Origin: Vreelandella boliviensis LC1
GTDB taxonomy: Bacteria > Pseudomonadota > Gammaproteobacteria > Pseudomonadales > Halomonadaceae
Direction: 5' to 3'
NCBI RefSeq assembly: GCF_000236035.1
Contig: NZ_JH393257.1
Coordinates: 1,645,735-1,709,734, forward strand
Length of the DNA: 64,000 bases
The notes below the pieces were generated by a model, which had not been told where the DNA came from, ran no database searches, and was given only the letters and a program-made list of their open reading frames with translations. The position numbers and the translations under genes were made by a program. Shown piece by piece: positions 17,238 through 27,565 of the stretch; the stretch's first letter is position 1, and every line of letters starts with the position of its first letter.

Positions 17238-18161
17238 CTATAGCGTGAGCTTCATACCGTCGTAAGCTGTTTCGATGCCTGCGTCCTGAAGTGTTTTAGC
17301 CGCCGCGCTGGTGCGGTCTAAAATCGGGTTGGTGTTGTTGATATGAATCAAAATGCGCCGCGTGCTGCTGGGTAGTTCGTTAAGTAGCTCACACATGCCG
17401 CCATTGCCATTGAGCGCTAGGTGGCCCATCTGTTGGCCTGTCGAAGTGCCAACGCCTAGTGCCTGCATTTCGTCGTCTTCCCATAGGGTGCCGTCCACCA
17501 TCACCACATCGGCGGCGTGTAAGAAGCGCATGGCCAGTGGCGTGGGGTTGCCAAGCCCTGGGGCGTAGCACAACGACTTACCGCTGCGGCGGTCGACAAT
17601 ATGCAGCCCTAAATTATCGCCACAGGAAGTAGCTCCGCGCCGTGGTGAATAGGGCGGGGCATTGCTGTGTAGCGCAAAGGCGGTAAGCGCGATATCCGGC
17701 AGGAAGGGAATCGAAAACTCGACAACATCCTGATGATCTTCCAAGCCAACCGGCTGCCAGCGCAGCCCGCCCCAGTGCTCCAACATCGGGAACAGTGGAA
17801 ACCCAGTAGATAAATCGTTATGTACATTGGGCGTGCACCATACATCCAGTGGGCAGCCCTCTCTTAGGGAAAGTAGCCCGGTGACGTGGTCGATCTGGGC
17901 ATCCACCAGCAGTACGCCACGTATACCGCTGCCACGCAGTTCGTTAGGCCATAATTCCGGGTTGGCGTTGAGCTGGGCGCGAATGTCAGGGGAGGCGTTG
18001 CATAGCAGCCACTGTTTGCCATCAACGCTTAACGCAATGGATGACTGAGTACGTGGTTGATGGTCGCCGCTGCCTTGGCGAGCGTGGAAGCAGTTCGGGC
18101 AGTTGCAATTCCACTGAGGAAAACCGCCACCTGCGGCAGCCCCAAGAACTAAAATCTGCAT
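17238..18161 (-). CDS. pqqB: PqqB, metallo-beta-lactamase-fold PQQ biosynthesis protein
   Basis: The 307-aa protein begins MQILVLGAAAGGGFPQWNC, typical of PqqB, and keeps the CNCPNCFHAR zinc-site cysteines and DAQIDHVTGLLSLREG. PqqB is reported to hydroxylate the tyrosine of the crosslinked PqqA dipeptide. A good ribosome binding site (AGGAGG) precedes ATG 18161. A stem-loop at 18194-18234 separates it from pqqA, 78 bp upstream. Confidence 0.95.
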   Translation of the reverse strand: MQILVLGAAAGGGFPQWNCNCPNCFHARQGSGDHQPRTQSSIALSVDGKQWLLCNASPDIRAQLNANPELWPNELRGSGIRGVLLVDAQIDHVTGLLSLREGCPLDVWCTPNVHNDLSTGFPLFPMLEHWGGLRWQPVGLEDHQDVVEFSIPFLPDIALTAFALHSNAPPYSPRRGATSCGDNLGLHIVDRRSGKSLCYAPGLGNPTPLAMRFLHAADVVMVDGTLWEDDEMQALGVGTSTGQQMGHLALNGNGGMCELLNELPSSTRRILIHINNTNPILDRTSAAAKTLQDAGIETAYDGMKLTL

Positions 18162-18193
18162 AGGCTGGCCTCCTACGTTGGTGCTGCGGTGAA

Positions 18194-18234
18194 AGCCCCT
18201 GCCTAGTACGAGCGAGTTGATTTAGACAGGGGCT
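18194..18234 (-). promoter_or_regulatory. Stem-loop between pqqA and pqqB
   Basis: AGCCCCTG (18194-18201) pairs with CAGGGGCT (18227-18234). After one mismatch, three more pairs (CTA/TAG) extend the stem. No T-run follows, so it looks like an RNA-stabilising or partial-attenuation element that would let pqqA be made in excess of pqqBCDE. Confidence 0.55.
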
Positions 18235-18239
18235 GCGAC

Positions 18240-18311
18240 TTAGCGGGTAGAGATATACAGCGTTACTTCAAAACCAAGGCGCATATCTTGATATGTCGGT
18301 TTCGTCCACAT
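18240..18311 (-). CDS. pqqA: PqqA precursor peptide of PQQ
   Basis: A 23-codon gene. The peptide starts MWTKPTYQDMRLGFEVT and ends LYISTR. Glu15 and Tyr19 keep the invariant E-x3-Y spacing that becomes the PQQ skeleton. ATG 18311 is preceded by AGGAGAG at about 7 bp. It heads the pqqABCDE order on the minus strand. Its short length would make it easy to miss. Confidence 0.97.
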   Translation of the reverse strand: MWTKPTYQDMRLGFEVTLYISTR

Positions 18312-18706
18312 AAGGAACTCTCCTGCGTTGTTAAGCATGTTGTTGTGAGTGGTGTCGCAACTGTCGTTACAAGTGTTACTACACATGTTGGTGCGGGCAC
18401 TGTTAGCGGTTAAGCGTTATTGCCGTGCCCGCTTCTTCAGTTAATCACTGGTAGAGCCAACTGCCTGCGGTACTTTGGAAGTAGTTTTCTCGCTCTTTTG
18501 GTGGGGCTTGAAGCCTCAATCAGCCCATGTTGTAGTTAAACAACCCAGTTGAATCAAAGGTTGAATAGTATCTGGCAGCCACCCCGTTAGATCCTAGACT
18601 GCTAAAAGATGTTATGACTAACGTCGAAAATGGGCAGTGCCCAATCTCTGTGTTGCGGCGCTGCAGGAAGGTAAAAGCAGCAGGAAATAAATAAAGGAGA
18701 ACGCGA
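18312..18706. promoter_or_regulatory. Divergent intergenic region pqqA / pntA
   Basis: This 395-bp stretch has no credible gene. It contains an inverted repeat GCGGGCAC/GTGCCCGC (18393-18400 and 18425-18432), the motif TACTTTGGAAGTA (18471-18483; its CTTTGGAAGTAGT core also occurs upstream of the alcohol dehydrogenase) and a small dyad TGGGCA-G-TGCCCA (18631-18643) nearer pntA. Promoters for pqqA (leftward) and pntA (rightward) must lie here. Confidence 0.6.
18471..18485. promoter_or_regulatory. Candidate operator shared with the alcohol dehydrogenase promoter
   Basis: TACTT-TGG-AAGTA is a perfect 5-bp dyad. Bases 18473-18485 are identical to 11397-11409. It lies 160 bp upstream of pqqA. A LuxR-type activator such as the product of 1414-2085 is the natural candidate binder; this is inferred. 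Confidence 0.5.
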
Positions 18707-20278
18707 GTGAAAATAGGTGCACCGAAAGAGAGTGCCCGGGGGGAAGCGCGTGTCGCGCTAACCCCCGAGAGCGCTAAGCAGATTCAGAAGCTAGGCCACG
18801 AGTGCTTAGTAGAAACCGGCGCTGGCCTGGCGGCGGGCTTTAATGACGACACTTATCGTGAGGCGGGCGTTACCGTGGTGGAAGGAGCGGAAGCGCTCTG
18901 GAACGACGCTGAGGTGGTGATTAAAGTCCGCGAGCCCTCTGATGAAGAGGCAGAGCGGCTGCGCAAAGGCCAAACCTTGATTGCCTTCTTCTGGCCAGCG
19001 CAAAACGAAGCGCTGCTGGAGAAGTGCAAAGCCCAGGGCGCCACCGTTATCGCTATGGATATGGTGCCGCGTATTTCGCGCGCGCAGAAGATGGACGCGC
19101 TCTCCTCCATGGCCAACATCGCCGGCTACCGGGCGGTCATTGAAGCGGGCAACAACTTTGGCCGCTTCTTTACCGGTCAGGTAACGGCAGCCGGTAAAGT
19201 GCCACCCGCTAAAGTGCTAGTCATTGGCGCCGGTGTGGCGGGGTTGGCGGCGATTGGTACCGCCACTAGCCTGGGCGCCGTGGTGCGTGCCTTTGACGTG
19301 CGCCCTGAGGTTTCTGAGCAGATCGAGTCCATGGGTGCCGAGTTCCTGTTCCTCGATTTCGAAGATAGCCAGGATGGCTCTGAAAGCGGTGGCTACGCTT
19401 CGCCCTCAAGCCCAGAGTTCCGCGAGAAACAGCTTGAGTGCTTCCGCGAGCAGGCAGCCGATGTGGATATCGTCATTACCACGGCGCTGATTCCTGGCCG
19501 TCCCGCGCCCAAGCTGTGGCTGGAAGACATGGTCGCGGCGATGAAGCCTGGTTCGGTGGTTATCGATTTGTCGGCCGAGAAGGGCGGCAACTGCGATCTG
19601 ACCAAGCCCGATGAGCGGGTAGTAAGCGAGAACGGGGTAGTAGTAATCGGCTACACCGATTTCCCTTCGCGCATGGCCACCCAGGCGTCGCTACTTTACG
19701 CCACCAATATTCGCCATATGCTGACCGATCTCACCCCCGAGAAAGAGGGCGTGATCAATCACAATATGGACGACGATGTGATTCGTGGCGCCACGGTGAC
19801 ACACGCTGGCGAAATAACCTTCCCGCCACCGCCGCCCAAAGTAAAAGCGATTGCTGCCGCTAAGCCGAAGAAGAAAGAGAAGGCGCCCACGCCAGAGGAG
19901 AAAAAAGCCGCTGAGCTGGCCACCTTCAAAGCGCAAACAAAACGCCAAGCGGGCTTATTGGCCGTCGGTGGCGCGCTGATGCTGCTGTTGGGGCAAGTGG
20001 CTCCGGTGTCGTTTATGCAGCACTTTATTGTCTTTGTTTTGGCCTGCTTTATCGGCTTCCAGGTGATCTGGAACGTCAGCCACTCGCTGCATACACCGCT
20101 GATGGCGGTGACCAACGCGATTTCGGGCATCATTATTTTGGGGGCGATTCTGCAGATTGGCTCCGGCAGCGCCGTGGTAGGCGTGCTGGCGGCGATCTCG
20201 GTGCTTATCGCATCAATCAATATCGTGGGTGGCTTCCTGGTGACACGCCGGATGCTGGCCATGTTCCAAAAATCCTAA
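18707..20278 (+). CDS. pntA: Proton-translocating NAD(P) transhydrogenase, alpha subunit
   Basis: The 523-aa protein starts at GTG 18707 with AAAGGAGA upstream. The N-terminal domain I binds NAD(H) ([20 protein letters not shown]; Rossmann [13 protein letters not shown] about 167-179). A Lys/Pro-rich linker (about 375-405) leads to a four-helix C-terminal membrane part. Size is close to E. coli PntA (510 aa). With PntB it couples hydride transfer from NADH to NADP+ to proton re-entry, giving NADPH. Confidence 0.96.
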   Translation: MKIGAPKESARGEARVALTPESAKQIQKLGHECLVETGAGLAAGFNDDTYREAGVTVVEGAEALWNDAEVVIKVREPSDEEAERLRKGQTLIAFFWPAQNEALLEKCKAQGATVIAMDMVPRISRAQKMDALSSMANIAGYRAVIEAGNNFGRFFTGQVTAAGKVPPAKVLVIGAGVAGLAAIGTATSLGAVVRAFDVRPEVSEQIESMGAEFLFLDFEDSQDGSESGGYASPSSPEFREKQLECFREQAADVDIVITTALIPGRPAPKLWLEDMVAAMKPGSVVIDLSAEKGGNCDLTKPDERVVSENGVVVIGYTDFPSRMATQASLLYATNIRHMLTDLTPEKEGVINHNMDDDVIRGATVTHAGEITFPPPPPKVKAIAAAKPKKKEKAPTPEEKKAAELATFKAQTKRQAGLLAVGGALMLLLGQVAPVSFMQHFIVFVLACFIGFQVIWNVSHSLHTPLMAVTNAISGIIILGAILQIGSGSAVVGVLAAISVLIASINIVGGFLVTRRMLAMFQKS

Positions 20279-20294
20279 GCGGCGGAGAGACGAT

Positions 20295-21737
20295 ATGTTA
20301 GGTCAAGGATTCGTATCTGCCGCGGCGATCGCGGCAAGCGTACTGTTTATTCTGTCGCTAGGCGGCTTGAGTAACCAAGAAAAAGCCAAGCGGGCCGTAT
20401 GGTACGGCATTGTGGGTATGGCGCTGGCAGTGTTTTTTACCGCCTTAGGGCCGGGTATTGGCGGCTACTGGTGGTTAATTCCGATGATGGTGATTGGTGC
20501 TGGCATCGGCGTTTACGTAGCGGGCAAGGTCGAAATGACCGAAATGCCCCAGCTAGTGGCAGCATTGCACAGTTTTGTCGGCTTGGCCGCGGTGTTTGTC
20601 GCCTGGAGCGCGGATTTAGAGCGCCGCCGGGTACTGGCGGCACAAGCGGCCGATGGCGTTATGCAGGAGTTTTCTGCGTTTGCCGCACTGGTCGCCACCA
20701 AGGCACCTGACGAGCTCACGTTTCTGCAGATTGAAGTCGTGTTCGCTATCTTTATCGGTGCAGTGACCTTCACTGGTTCGGTGGTGGCGTTCGGTAAGCT
20801 GGCCGGTAAAGTAGACGGTAAACCACGCCAACTGCCCGGCGGGCATATGCTTAACGCCGGAGCGGCGGTGCTTTCGCTAGTGTTAGCCATTTTGTACCTC
20901 AATGGCGCGGGCTTCTGGACACTGATTGTGCTCGCAGCGCTGTCGTTGTTTATCGGTTACCACCTGATCATGGGCATTGGTGGTGCGGATATGCCGGTGG
21001 TGGTGTCGATGCTCAACAGCTACTCCGGCTGGGCGGCGGCGGCCATCGGCTTCACGCTTTCCAACGATCTGTTGATTGTGACCGGTGCGTTGGTGGGTTC
21101 ATCGGGGGCGATTCTCTCTTACATCATGTGTAAGGCGATGAACCGCAACTTCGTTAACGTGATCTTGGGCGGCTTTGGCGGCAGCCAAGGGCCTGCGGCG
21201 GAGATCGAAGGCGAGCAGGTGGCCATCGACGCAGGCGGTGTGGCAAGCGCGCTGAACGATGCTGATAGCGTGATTATCGTGCCGGGCTACGGCATGGCGG
21301 TGGCTCAGGCGCAAAGTGCGGTGAGCGACTTGGTGCGTAAGCTGCGCGCAGCGGGCAAAACCGTACGCTTTGGTATTCACCCGGTTGCCGGCCGTTTGCC
21401 AGGTCATATGAACGTACTGCTGGCCGAGGCCAAGGTGCCTTACGACATCGTGCTGGAAATGGACGAAATCAACGACGACTTCCCTACAACCGACGTGGTC
21501 ATCGTGATTGGCTCCAACGACATCGTGAACCCTGCGGCCGAGGAAGACCCCAATAGCCCCATCGCCGGTATGCCGGTGTTGAAGGTATGGGAGGCCAAGC
21601 AGGTGTTTGTTAGTAAACGCGGCCAGGGCACCGGCTACTCGGGTATCGAGAACCCGTTGTTCTTCAAAGATAACACGCGCATGTTCTACGGCGATGCCCG
21701 GGATAGCTTAAATACGCTGCTGCCGTTGATTGATTAG
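20295..21737 (+). CDS. pntB: Proton-translocating NAD(P) transhydrogenase, beta subunit
   Basis: The 480-aa protein has an N-terminal membrane part (about eight or nine helices to residue 275) and the C-terminal NADP(H)-binding domain III with [36 protein letters not shown] and the final [14 protein letters not shown] motif. It lies 16 bp after pntA with a GGCGGAGAG ribosome binding site. A terminator follows. Confidence 0.96.
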   Translation: MLGQGFVSAAAIAASVLFILSLGGLSNQEKAKRAVWYGIVGMALAVFFTALGPGIGGYWWLIPMMVIGAGIGVYVAGKVEMTEMPQLVAALHSFVGLAAVFVAWSADLERRRVLAAQAADGVMQEFSAFAALVATKAPDELTFLQIEVVFAIFIGAVTFTGSVVAFGKLAGKVDGKPRQLPGGHMLNAGAAVLSLVLAILYLNGAGFWTLIVLAALSLFIGYHLIMGIGGADMPVVVSMLNSYSGWAAAAIGFTLSNDLLIVTGALVGSSGAILSYIMCKAMNRNFVNVILGGFGGSQGPAAEIEGEQVAIDAGGVASALNDADSVIIVPGYGMAVAQAQSAVSDLVRKLRAAGKTVRFGIHPVAGRLPGHMNVLLAEAKVPYDIVLEMDEINDDFPTTDVVIVIGSNDIVNPAAEEDPNSPIAGMPVLKVWEAKQVFVSKRGQGTGYSGIENPLFFKDNTRMFYGDARDSLNTLLPLID

Positions 21738-21767
21738 GCTAATGCGCTATAGCTAGCCGCACGACTG

Positions 21768-21794
21768 AGCCCGCGATTATTCGCGGGCTTTTTT
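21768..21794 (+). terminator. Intrinsic terminator after pntAB
   Basis: AGCCCGCGA-TTAT-TCGCGGGCT is a 9-bp stem running into six T. Confidence 0.9.
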
Positions 21795-21879
21795 GTCGCG
21801 GCTTATACATCCCTAGCTGCATGCTTTAAGTACTCCTGCTATGGTCAGCTACCGCCTCTTTTATTGAGCACTTTCTGCT

Positions 21880-23646
21880 ATGAATCAACGCCCCAATCCC
21901 CGTGTGCTGCTACGCCTGCTGGGTCTACTGCGCCCCTACCGCAGTCGTTTAGCGCTTGCTGGCCTGGCACTACTATTGGCCTCTGGAAGCGTGCTGCTGC
22001 TGGGCAACGGACTGCGCTTGGTCATCGACCGCGGATTTTTGGCGGCGGATGAGCAAGCGCTGGCGCAAATGCTGGGTTTGATGCTGGTAGTGGTCACGGT
22101 GCTGGCGCTGGCCTCCGCGTTGCGCTACTACCAGGTCACCTGGATTGGCGAGCGCTTGGCTGCTGACCTGCGCCAGCGCGTGTTCGACCACTTATTAACA
22201 CTGGAACCGAGCTTTTTTGAAAGCGCCAGCGACGGTCGCGCGGCCGGGGAAATCGCTTCTCGGCTAACCGCGGACACTAGCGTCTTGCAGAGCCTGTTTG
22301 GCTCTTCAGTGTCGCTGGCGCTGCGCAATCTGGTCATGCTGGTGGGTGCCGTGGTGCTAATGCTGGTGACCCAGCCGTGGCTCTCGGCGATGGTGCTGAT
22401 TGGTATCCCCGCGACCCTGCTGCCCATCGTATGGTATGGCCGACGGGTGCGGCGGCTCTCCCGCACCAGTCAGGATCGCGTAGCGGAGCTTGGCCGCTAT
22501 GCTGAAGAGGCGCTAAGCGGTATTAAAACGATTCAAGCGTTTACCCATGAGGCGGTGGATAAAACCCACTACGGTCAACGCGTGGAGCAGGCGTTTGGCA
22601 GCGCCATCGAGCGCACCCAGCAGCGCGCCTGGCTAACCGGTATTGCCATGCTGGTGGTGTTCACCGCCGTTGGCTTAATGCTATGGCAGGGCGGGCAGGC
22701 GGTACTCGCGGGCACCATGAGCGCCGGTGAGCTATCGGCGTTTATTTTCTACGCCGTGCTGGCAGCGGGCGCTATAGCGACACTCGCTGAAGTCGCGGGG
22801 GATGTGCAGCGCGCAGCGGGTGCAGCGGAGCGTTTATTGGAGCTACTCGATACCCCGCCTGTTATTCACTCGCCCATGGAGCCGTATAGCCTACCGCAAC
22901 CTTTACGGGGTGAGATTACCCTGGAGAGCGTCAGCTTTACCTACCCTGGCCGGGAAACCGCAGCGCTTGAAGGGTTTGATCTGCATATCCAACCAGGAGA
23001 GCGGGTAGCGGTGGTGGGGCCTTCGGGGGCAGGTAAAAGCACGCTGCTCGCACTGTTGCTGCGCTTTTATGATCCTATTCAGGGGCGTATCACGCTTGAT
23101 GGTAGCGATATTCGCAGCTTGGATCTTGCTGCCTTGCGCGGTGCGATGGGCCTAGTGGCCCAAGAGCCGGTGCTGTTTAGCGGCTCGGTGGCCGAAAATC
23201 TGCGCTACGGAAACCCCGAGGCTGATATCGATAGATTGCGCATTGCCGCCCAGGATGCCAGCGCCCTGGAGTTTATCGACGCGCTCCCTCAAGGCTTTGA
23301 TACGCCCCTCGGCCCCGGTGGCGTGCAGCTTTCTGGTGGCCAGCGTCAACGGCTGGCTATTGCCAGGGCATTGCTCAAAAATCCCGCGGTGCTATTGCTT
23401 GATGAAGCCACCAGCGCCCTGGATGCCGAGAGCGAGCGCCTAGTGCAGCAGGCGCTGGACAGGTTGATGGTGGGGCGCACCAGCATCGTGATCGCCCATC
23501 GGCTGGCTACGGTTATCGCCGCTGACCGTTTGTTAGTGCTCGATGGTGGAAAGCTAATGGCAGCGGGCACCCACGATGAATTAATCACCACCAGCCCGCT
23601 TTATCGTCATTTAGCCGCGTTGCAGTTTGGCGGTGAAACGTTATAA
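21880..23646 (+). CDS. ABC exporter, fused permease-ATPase (MsbA/lipid-drug type)
   Basis: The 588-aa half-transporter has six transmembrane helices in the first 310 residues and an ATPase domain with Walker A GPSGAGKST, Q-loop VAQEPVLFSG, signature LSGGQRQR, Walker B AVLLLDEATSALD and switch His (VIAHRLAT). It would act as a homodimer exporting a lipid or hydrophobic compound; the substrate cannot be deduced. It stands alone between pntAB and the aldo/keto reductase gene, 27 bp before the latter. Confidence 0.9.
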   Translation: MNQRPNPRVLLRLLGLLRPYRSRLALAGLALLLASGSVLLLGNGLRLVIDRGFLAADEQALAQMLGLMLVVVTVLALASALRYYQVTWIGERLAADLRQRVFDHLLTLEPSFFESASDGRAAGEIASRLTADTSVLQSLFGSSVSLALRNLVMLVGAVVLMLVTQPWLSAMVLIGIPATLLPIVWYGRRVRRLSRTSQDRVAELGRYAEEALSGIKTIQAFTHEAVDKTHYGQRVEQAFGSAIERTQQRAWLTGIAMLVVFTAVGLMLWQGGQAVLAGTMSAGELSAFIFYAVLAAGAIATLAEVAGDVQRAAGAAERLLELLDTPPVIHSPMEPYSLPQPLRGEITLESVSFTYPGRETAALEGFDLHIQPGERVAVVGPSGAGKSTLLALLLRFYDPIQGRITLDGSDIRSLDLAALRGAMGLVAQEPVLFSGSVAENLRYGNPEADIDRLRIAAQDASALEFIDALPQGFDTPLGPGGVQLSGGQRQRLAIARALLKNPAVLLLDEATSALDAESERLVQQALDRLMVGRTSIVIAHRLATVIAADRLLVLDGGKLMAAGTHDELITTSPLYRHLAALQFGGETL

Positions 23647-23673
23647 AACGGATCTTTTAAGACGGGAGTTTCT

Positions 23674-24672
23674 ATGTCGAATTTTTTCCAACGCCTGAAC
23701 GCTGTTAATGCCCCTTCGATTGGCCTGGGCTGTATGAACCTATCCCACGGTTACGGCAGCATCGTGCCGGAAAGCGCGGCTCTAAGGGCGCTGGATGAGG
23801 CCTTCGATATGGGCTATCGCCACTTCGACACCGCGACCCTGTATGGTGCCACAGCCAATGAGAAAGTGGTCGGGCGGGCCCTGGAGGGCAAGCGCCACCA
23901 GCTCTTTCTGGCCAGTAAATGCGGTATGGCGATGGATACAGAGTCGGGCAAGCGGGTAATCGACGGCCGCCCGCAAACCCTGCGCAAACAGTGCGAAGCG
24001 AGCCTTGCGCGTCTGCGCACCGACCATTTAGATCTCTACTACCTGCACCGCTTGGATCGCCAAGTCCCCATTGAAGAGAGCGTGGGAGCGTTGGGGCGCT
24101 TAGTGGAAGAGGGCAAGGTTGGCGGCGTTGGGCTGTCTGAAGTTTCCGCGTCTTCGCTGCGCCGCGCGGTGGTAGAGTACCCTATCGCGGCGGTGCAGTC
24201 AGAGTACTCGCTGTGGACGCGCAATCCTGAAATTGCGTTGATTCACGCGTGTCGAGAATTGGATGTTGCTCTGGTAGCGTTTAGTCCATTGGGGCGAGGC
24301 TTCTTAACCGGTGCCATTCAGGATCCAACGCGTCTTGAAGAGGGCGATATGCGCCGCAATATGCCGCGCTTTAGCGTCGAGAACTATCCCCACAACCTAG
24401 CGCTATTTGCCCGCCTGGCGGCGTTAGCACAGGCTTTAAACGTCACGCCAGGGCAACTGGCGCTGGCGTGGCTGAAAGCTCAAGGAAAGAATATTATCCC
24501 CATTCCCGGCACTCGCTCGCCTGATCATATGCGCGAAAACCTAGCCGCGGAAACGCTGCACCTTGATGTCACCACCCTATCTCAGTTGAATGCCATGATG
24601 ACCCCAGACCAAGTGGCAGGCGCACGCTACAGCGAAGCTCAGCAAGCGGATGTCGACACGGAAGAATTTTAA
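23674..24672 (+). CDS. Aldo/keto reductase
   Basis: A 332-aa NADPH-dependent TIM-barrel oxidoreductase. Catalytic text includes FDTATLYGATANEKVVGRAL (Asp, Tyr), a Lys in FLASKCGM and a His in LYYLHRLD. The cofactor-binding C-terminus has IPIPGTRSPDHMREN. The closest wording is the YajO/pyridoxal-4-dehydrogenase-like AKR group, but the substrate is unknown. ATG 23674 follows GACGGGAG. Possibly co-transcribed with the ABC exporter. Confidence 0.88.
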   Translation: MSNFFQRLNAVNAPSIGLGCMNLSHGYGSIVPESAALRALDEAFDMGYRHFDTATLYGATANEKVVGRALEGKRHQLFLASKCGMAMDTESGKRVIDGRPQTLRKQCEASLARLRTDHLDLYYLHRLDRQVPIEESVGALGRLVEEGKVGGVGLSEVSASSLRRAVVEYPIAAVQSEYSLWTRNPEIALIHACRELDVALVAFSPLGRGFLTGAIQDPTRLEEGDMRRNMPRFSVENYPHNLALFARLAALAQALNVTPGQLALAWLKAQGKNIIPIPGTRSPDHMRENLAAETLHLDVTTLSQLNAMMTPDQVAGARYSEAQQADVDTEEF

Positions 24673-24907
24673 CCGCTGTAGCGCTATCAGGCTGACGATA
24701 TATAAAAACTATTAGGTCGGTCGCTAAAAGCAAATTGTGCCTATGACACTTCTGCTTTAAAACAGTACCAAGTAAGTGAAGCGTTCTTTCTTCTGCGTAA
24801 CCTGCAGAATAACGAAAATATCGTGAGGGCGCTCACCGTTTGACTGCTTGGTCACTGCTAAGATGAACGCAACCAAGACAAAAGCAACTAGCACAAAATA
24901 GAGTTAG

Positions 24908-27073
<2,166 letters not shown>

Positions 27074-27100
27074 GCACTAAGCACGTTAGTTCTAGCAAAT

Positions 27101-27128
27101 AACCCGCATCCTGGGATGCGGGTTTTTT
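27101..27128 (+). terminator. Intrinsic terminator after katG
   Basis: AACCCGCATC-CTGG-GATGCGGGTT is a 10-bp stem followed by six T. It is the gene-free start of the 27074-27376 interval, which otherwise holds only the palindromic repeat. Confidence 0.92.
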
Positions 27129-27178
27129 ATTGCGTGTTTATATGCTCAACTCAGGAAGGAACGTTAATCAGAGGCTCC

Positions 27179-27346
27179 CTAGGAGCCTGTCCGACTTAAT
27201 ACTGATCTACTGCGAATCCCGGTATTTTGGCCAACTTTATTCGATCGATTTCGTTAAATAGCGCGCTATTCGCCTCAATCGATCGATAAATTTGGCTCAA
27301 GATCCGTGCTTCTCGCGACGATCGGCCAAGCCGGACAGGCTCCTAG
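27179..27346. repeat. 168-bp palindromic repeat element, copy 1
   Basis: The ends read CTAGGAGCCTGTCCG and CGGACAGGCTCCTAG (15-bp perfect inverted repeat). Inside, TCGATCGATT/AATCGATCGA arms flank AATAGCGCGCTATT (27257-27270), a perfect palindrome within 1 bp of the element's exact centre. It has no coding capacity. Copy 2 at 44455-44622 differs at only four positions. CTAG at both ends may be a target duplication or part of the terminal repeat. It behaves like a miniature inverted-repeat (MITE-like) element; the parent transposon is not in the window. Confidence 0.85.
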
Positions 27347-27376
27347 TTATTTTGCCGTAACAATACGAGACGCTTT

Positions 27377-27565
27377 ATGAAACGCAGTAAATGGATATGG
27401 CTAGTATGGGCAGTTGTCTTGCTTTGCTATGTGGTGCCTTACACCTTTTTGAGCCAGGTGTCGCAATGGTACGGCAGCTTTCTGTTTTGGGCATGTGCCG
27501 GGTTAGTCATCATTGCTCTGAACGTGTTTATCACCAAAGATTTTAAGGAACACAGCGATGACTGA
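27377..27565 (+). CDS. Small two-helix membrane protein, symporter partner
   Basis: A 62-aa protein with two hydrophobic helices (about 6-25 and 34-53) and a charged C-terminus (TKDFKEHSDD). Such short proteins often precede sodium:solute symporter genes as accessory subunits of unknown function. Its stop overlaps the symporter start by 8 bp, so the two are translationally coupled. It starts 30 bp after the palindromic element; the ribosome binding site is weak. Confidence 0.75.
   Translation: MKRSKWIWLVWAVVLLCYVVPYTFLSQVSQWYGSFLFWACAGLVIIALNVFITKDFKEHSDD

Noticed and set aside
19759-20262. 167-codon minus-strand frame
   Set aside because: Antisense to the pntA membrane domain; a shadow of hydrophobic codons.
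27173-27189. Possible tandem remnant at the left flank of palindromic copy 1 (AGGCTCC-CTA-GGAGCCT)
   Set aside because: Only 7 bp of mirror sequence and absent at copy 2; too short to call a second element.
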